DNA of 64,000 nt from Lichenostomus cassidix. Its lineage: Eukaryota > Chordata > Aves > Passeriformes > Meliphagidae. The position numbers and the translations under genes were made by a program. Each line of letters opens with the position of its first letter. Position 1 is the stretch's first letter. Positions 60,431-64,000 of the stretch are shown one piece after another. Location of the stretch: contig CM039182.1 in NCBI GenBank assembly GCA_008360975.2, positions 89,177,405 through 89,241,404 on the forward strand, given 5' to 3'. The notes below the pieces were generated by a model. That model searched no databases, was not told where the DNA came from, and was given only the letters and a program-made list of their open reading frames with translations.

Positions 60431-63400
60431 AGAGAGATCTGCAGAGTTAACTTTGACACTAACGAAATAGTTATATCCCTTCCTATGCAGCAAGTATTAA
60501 CTAAGGGCTTAGGAGCTGTGGAATCTTATGGAAATTTCAGACTTTGACACAAATATTACTTTTTTTCATGCTCTGTAAATTATTCTAGTGAATAATCGTC
60601 TTTGAAGAAAACTCACTGAATTGTAATCAAAATAATTTGCATCAGACACCTGAGATTTAATAGTCAAGCTTATCTAGTTTAAGAACAAAAATGAGCTGTG
60701 TAGCTAATATAAATAACCTAGTTTTTAAATTAAATATTCAAAATAAACCACCACAGAGTTGTTAGATATCTAATAAATTATCAGTATATTTTTGAGGAAT
60801 AAATCTGTAATTCAAATAATCCAATAACTGAAGAATAATGTGTTCTGTTTGCAGATAATTTATGAACAGAAAAAAGAAATCAAATAAATCAAGTACTATT
60901 TTTTCATTACTTGCTCATATTTATTAAGCATTTATTATAATATGAATTAAAGAAAAGAACTGGGCTTCTTGAACTGTCTTGGGAAGGTTGTCTTTGTTAT
61001 GACATATTATTATTAAAAAGTATGCCTGGCATCTTTAAACTATTCTTTAAATATAAGCCTGTAAAAGATATTAGTCATATTTTGAAACTACTTAAAAGGT
61101 ATTTTTCAGGCAAACATGCAATAAAATGGAATAAGTAAAAAGCCTGTAATTAGCAGAATATCAGTGAATTAACAGTTTTAATGGAATGGGATGAAACATT
61201 TGGATTAAGGTTTTAAGTATGCAGTACTTCATTTGCACTGCCTTTTATTATTACATCAGGTTTCTGAAACTCTCATTGAAAATTTAGCCGAGATTCTGTA
61301 GTAGCTCTTGTTCTACAATTTCCATAGGTATCTGAAAATGTAACACTAGCTTAATGGGCCAGGAAAACTATACAAATCTGAGTGTGTTATTTTGCACTAA
61401 TTTTCCCCATTAGCATCTTCCTCAGGTTTCCATCTTCATGAAAATAGACTTGTAAAATCATATTCAAATTTTCTGCACAAAATCTTAAAGAAGAAAATAA
61501 TCAGTGCAAATTAATTTTTTTCAAGCCAACCAATCTCTCCAAATCCAGGTTCTGTGTCGGCATATGTTTAGACAAGTTCTGTTAAAAGATTTGTAAATTA
61601 AGATAATTGTCTTAATTTCATGTTGATTAATTTCCTTTATGTACAGATTTTTGAATTGTCTGTGGTTCTGTATATTCCTATGACCATGATCTATATTTTA
61701 TACACTCTAATTTATATATTATACAGCCTTACAATATTTTTTGTTGTAACTCATCTCAGCCGATGGTTTTAGCATTCACTTTCTTGTACATCTGCTACAT
61801 TTAGTCCTCTCTAGTTCATGAGCAGACCTGGAAATCTTGGAAGAAGCCTTCCATTTAACATGCTGCGTGTTATACTCTTTCAAAAAGAAGATTTTTTCTC
61901 AATGTCCTCTTGCATTTCTTGGGAGATTTTCGGTTAATTTAAAAGTCAGTGAATCTCTGGCTTTTGGTTTACATTAGGAAAATTGTGAAATCACATTTAG
62001 AAGCTAAAATACACTATATCCTAGCTAGCAATTTACAAAGAGCTTGACCAGTACAGTGAGCAAACTGTTACAAGCATTACTACAGCTTTAGTAGGAATGA
62101 AAACACACTATTATAATTTTATAAGTGACTTCAGAGATTGGAAGAGAAAGGTGCTTTTAAAGAAAAAAATATCTGGAGAAGGAATAAAAACATCCACATT
62201 AAAAAATCCCAAGGCAGAATTATGTATTGGCAGTTCTTAACAGTAACATGTTGCTGCTTTAAGACTCATTAGAACAAAATCTTCTTGATGTTAAATTTCT
62301 CTTACAGAAGTGCCAGAAGTACTTTATTCTTAGACACCCTATGACTATTTAATCACAATTTCTATGAGAAAAGACTATTGTATATCATGATTCTAGCAAT
62401 TAGGAAGTTTAAATGTATCTTTATATTAAACAGACACTTTGCACACTTTCCAACCTGTAGTCATCTTGAGAGAAATGTCATAATTAATTGCTCTGTTGAC
62501 TGTTTTGAGGGGGAAAAAAAGGAGAATCTGAGTGTTGATGAAACTGTAAATAGTCAAACTTTCTCAGGAAGAAGAGACAACTAAGGCATTTCTTGTGTAT
62601 ACTGCTAAATATATCTCAATAGGCTAGTCTAACGAAGTCCTTGAATAGCTAAGCATCTTGACAAAATGATAAATAGTCCCTTTTATCAAGGGGGAAATGT
62701 TGTAAATAGGTTTTTTTAATGCTTTTATTTTATGAGATTAGATTAATTTTTCATTGCTTTATTTTACCACATTACCTTTAACTAGGACACTGAGTATTCC
62801 TTGTAGTTTATATAATGTGCTTTTCTTTTGAAAGGAACTGCCTTCCCATAGTAAAATGTGATCCCTTTGTCCATTTTTCTCCTGCCTTATGCCATTGATA
62901 TCCAGAGTAATTCAGCTGAAACCAATGGACTTAGTCAAGATTTACAGTAATGTAAATGGGAATGGATTTGGGCTCTTGGTGCTCTCAGTCAGCCTCATGT
63001 TCCCCTTTCCTCTGAAATGCCAGCTATGCAATTGTCAAACAGTTATTAGTTCACTAAGTGTTTCAGGAAAAAAAAAAAGAGAGAATATCCTTCTAATTTA
63101 CTACTTTCACATGATACATTTGCCACTGCAGGCCACCAAGACAGTGAGCTGAAGAATTTCACTGTGCCTGTGTGAACTAAGTAATTATTATCTTCAGGCT
63201 TGACTTGCTGTCTCATAATTTTGGTTGTGCCTGGTGTCATTTTCTCATAAGACTATCTACATATAAACAGAGGGATGTGTGATGGAGGACCATGAGATTT
63301 GAATATGAATTATCTCTTTGTTGTGTATTGTATCTTATGCATAAATTCATGGCTTTACCGTTTGCAAGTTATCAGAAGATAAAAACATTTCATGGCTGAA

Positions 63401-63870
63401 AATTGTTCTCGTTATTCCATTCCTTAAATTATTTTCCTCCATTGTGGCTTTTAATTCACTATGTTTTGTTGTTAATTTATTTCTAAATAGGCTTTTTATT
63501 GAGTATGCTATGTCAGGATTTAATAGAGGATGCCCCTTGCCTGGTATTAACTTCCTGTGTATGTGGATAACGATGCCCAACCTCCTATAAGCTAAGAGGG
63601 GTTTTTCCAATGCACACATGACATTTTAACTCTGGGACTCTGCTGATGCTTTTGGCAGCTTTTTGAAACCATACCTCTGTGAGACTCCTTGTTTGGATTT
63701 CCTGTCTCCTGACTTGCCTGAAAATCAAAGCTGCTACAAATGGGGTCAGTTTGTGGGATTCATTGCCCCAAACCAGACAGGGAGTATGTGCTCACCACAC
63801 AGGTTTTGTCTGTTTACTGCAATGTGGCTAAACACACAAACTCATTGAGCTGTCATGTACAATAAATATT
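60431..63870. other. Unique, very AT-rich noncoding sequence
   Basis: No gene or mobile element was recognised. Stretches near 61110-61280 carry homeodomain-type CTGTAATTAGCAG and could be conserved. An A12 run is at 63068-63079. Confidence 0.45.
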
Positions 63871-63950
63871 AGGTCTGACCTCTTGGCTAAGATCAAGTGT
63901 GAAATCTCTTTAATATCTGATACATTATCTCCCATGGGACTATGCCCTAT
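63871..63950 (+). pseudogene. U2 snRNA-like pseudogene fragment
   Basis: TTGGCTAAGATCAAGTGT (63883-63900) is an 18-base exact match to the 5' part of vertebrate U2 snRNA. TTTAATATCTGATAC (63909-63923) is a 15-base exact match to the next part. Between them about ten bases of U2 are missing (the 5' side of stem-loop IIa). The branch-point recognition sequence GTAGTA is replaced by TGAAAT. After 63923 the likeness fades (TCTCCCATGGGACTAT against the U2 ATCCGAGGACAAT region), and no Sm site is visible. It cannot make functional U2. It is most likely a decayed retrocopy; a SINE with a U2-derived head is an alternative. Confidence 0.8.
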
Positions 63951-64000
63951 CCTTGTAAGGAAATGGACTCAGTAATCTGACTGGTTGTTTCCTTTGACAG

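Noticed and set aside
1..64000. CRISPR array, operon, phage or other prokaryotic system
   Set aside because: There are no regularly spaced repeats and no dense coding. Base composition and repeats are those of a bird genome.

Overview
This 64 kb window looks like noncoding DNA from a bird genome, most likely an intergenic desert or a very large intron. I found no protein-coding gene, exon, rRNA or intact tRNA that I can support. The background is AT-rich and CpG-poor. It has stop codons in every frame and short homopolymer and microsatellite tracts, and open frames never exceed about 121 codons. The avian assignment rests on 3' ends of chicken repeat 1 (CR1) LINEs with their typical wording (for example 57366-57660, 54612-54850, 40955-41055, 29895-29996). 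It also rests on two copies of an ERVL-type long terminal repeat common in bird genomes (11579-12112 and 29426-29726). The species cannot be fixed from sequence reading alone.

Layout. 1-10.7 kb is mostly unique AT-rich sequence with two MIR-like SINE cores (1790-1952), a third MIR-like fragment (about 8185-8280), (TTTG)n and (TTTTG)n repeats, and an AT palindrome/direct-repeat cluster (2395-2465). 10.75-13.6 kb is a clearly more GC-rich island built from mobile elements: possible ERV internal sequence, a nearly full LTR with TATA box and AATAAA signal, an unassigned stretch, and a degraded CR1 in plus orientation. 13.6-24.1 kb is unique. 24.16-26.06 kb and 32.39-32.95 kb match the 3' part of an old amniote CR1/L3-like LINE in minus orientation. 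Between them lie a 3'-truncated LTR and a CR1 tail. 33-54 kb is unique apart from one CR1 tail, a (TTTC)n tract, a MIR-like SINE and several stretches with the look of conserved noncoding elements. 54-58 kb has two minus-strand CR1 tails. 60-63.9 kb is AT-rich and unique. The window ends with a clear U2 snRNA-like fragment (63871-63950) carrying an internal deletion.

Nothing here works together as a gene system. The content is a layered record of retrotransposition (old CR1/L3 and MIR, later avian CR1, ERVL LTRs, a U2 retrocopy) in a desert that may hold long-range regulatory elements. I found no convincing undescribed biological system. The best leads are the U2-like fragment, the paired MIR-like cores, the ancient LINE copies and the candidate conserved elements. 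All family assignments are by remembered consensus wording and were not run against a repeat library.
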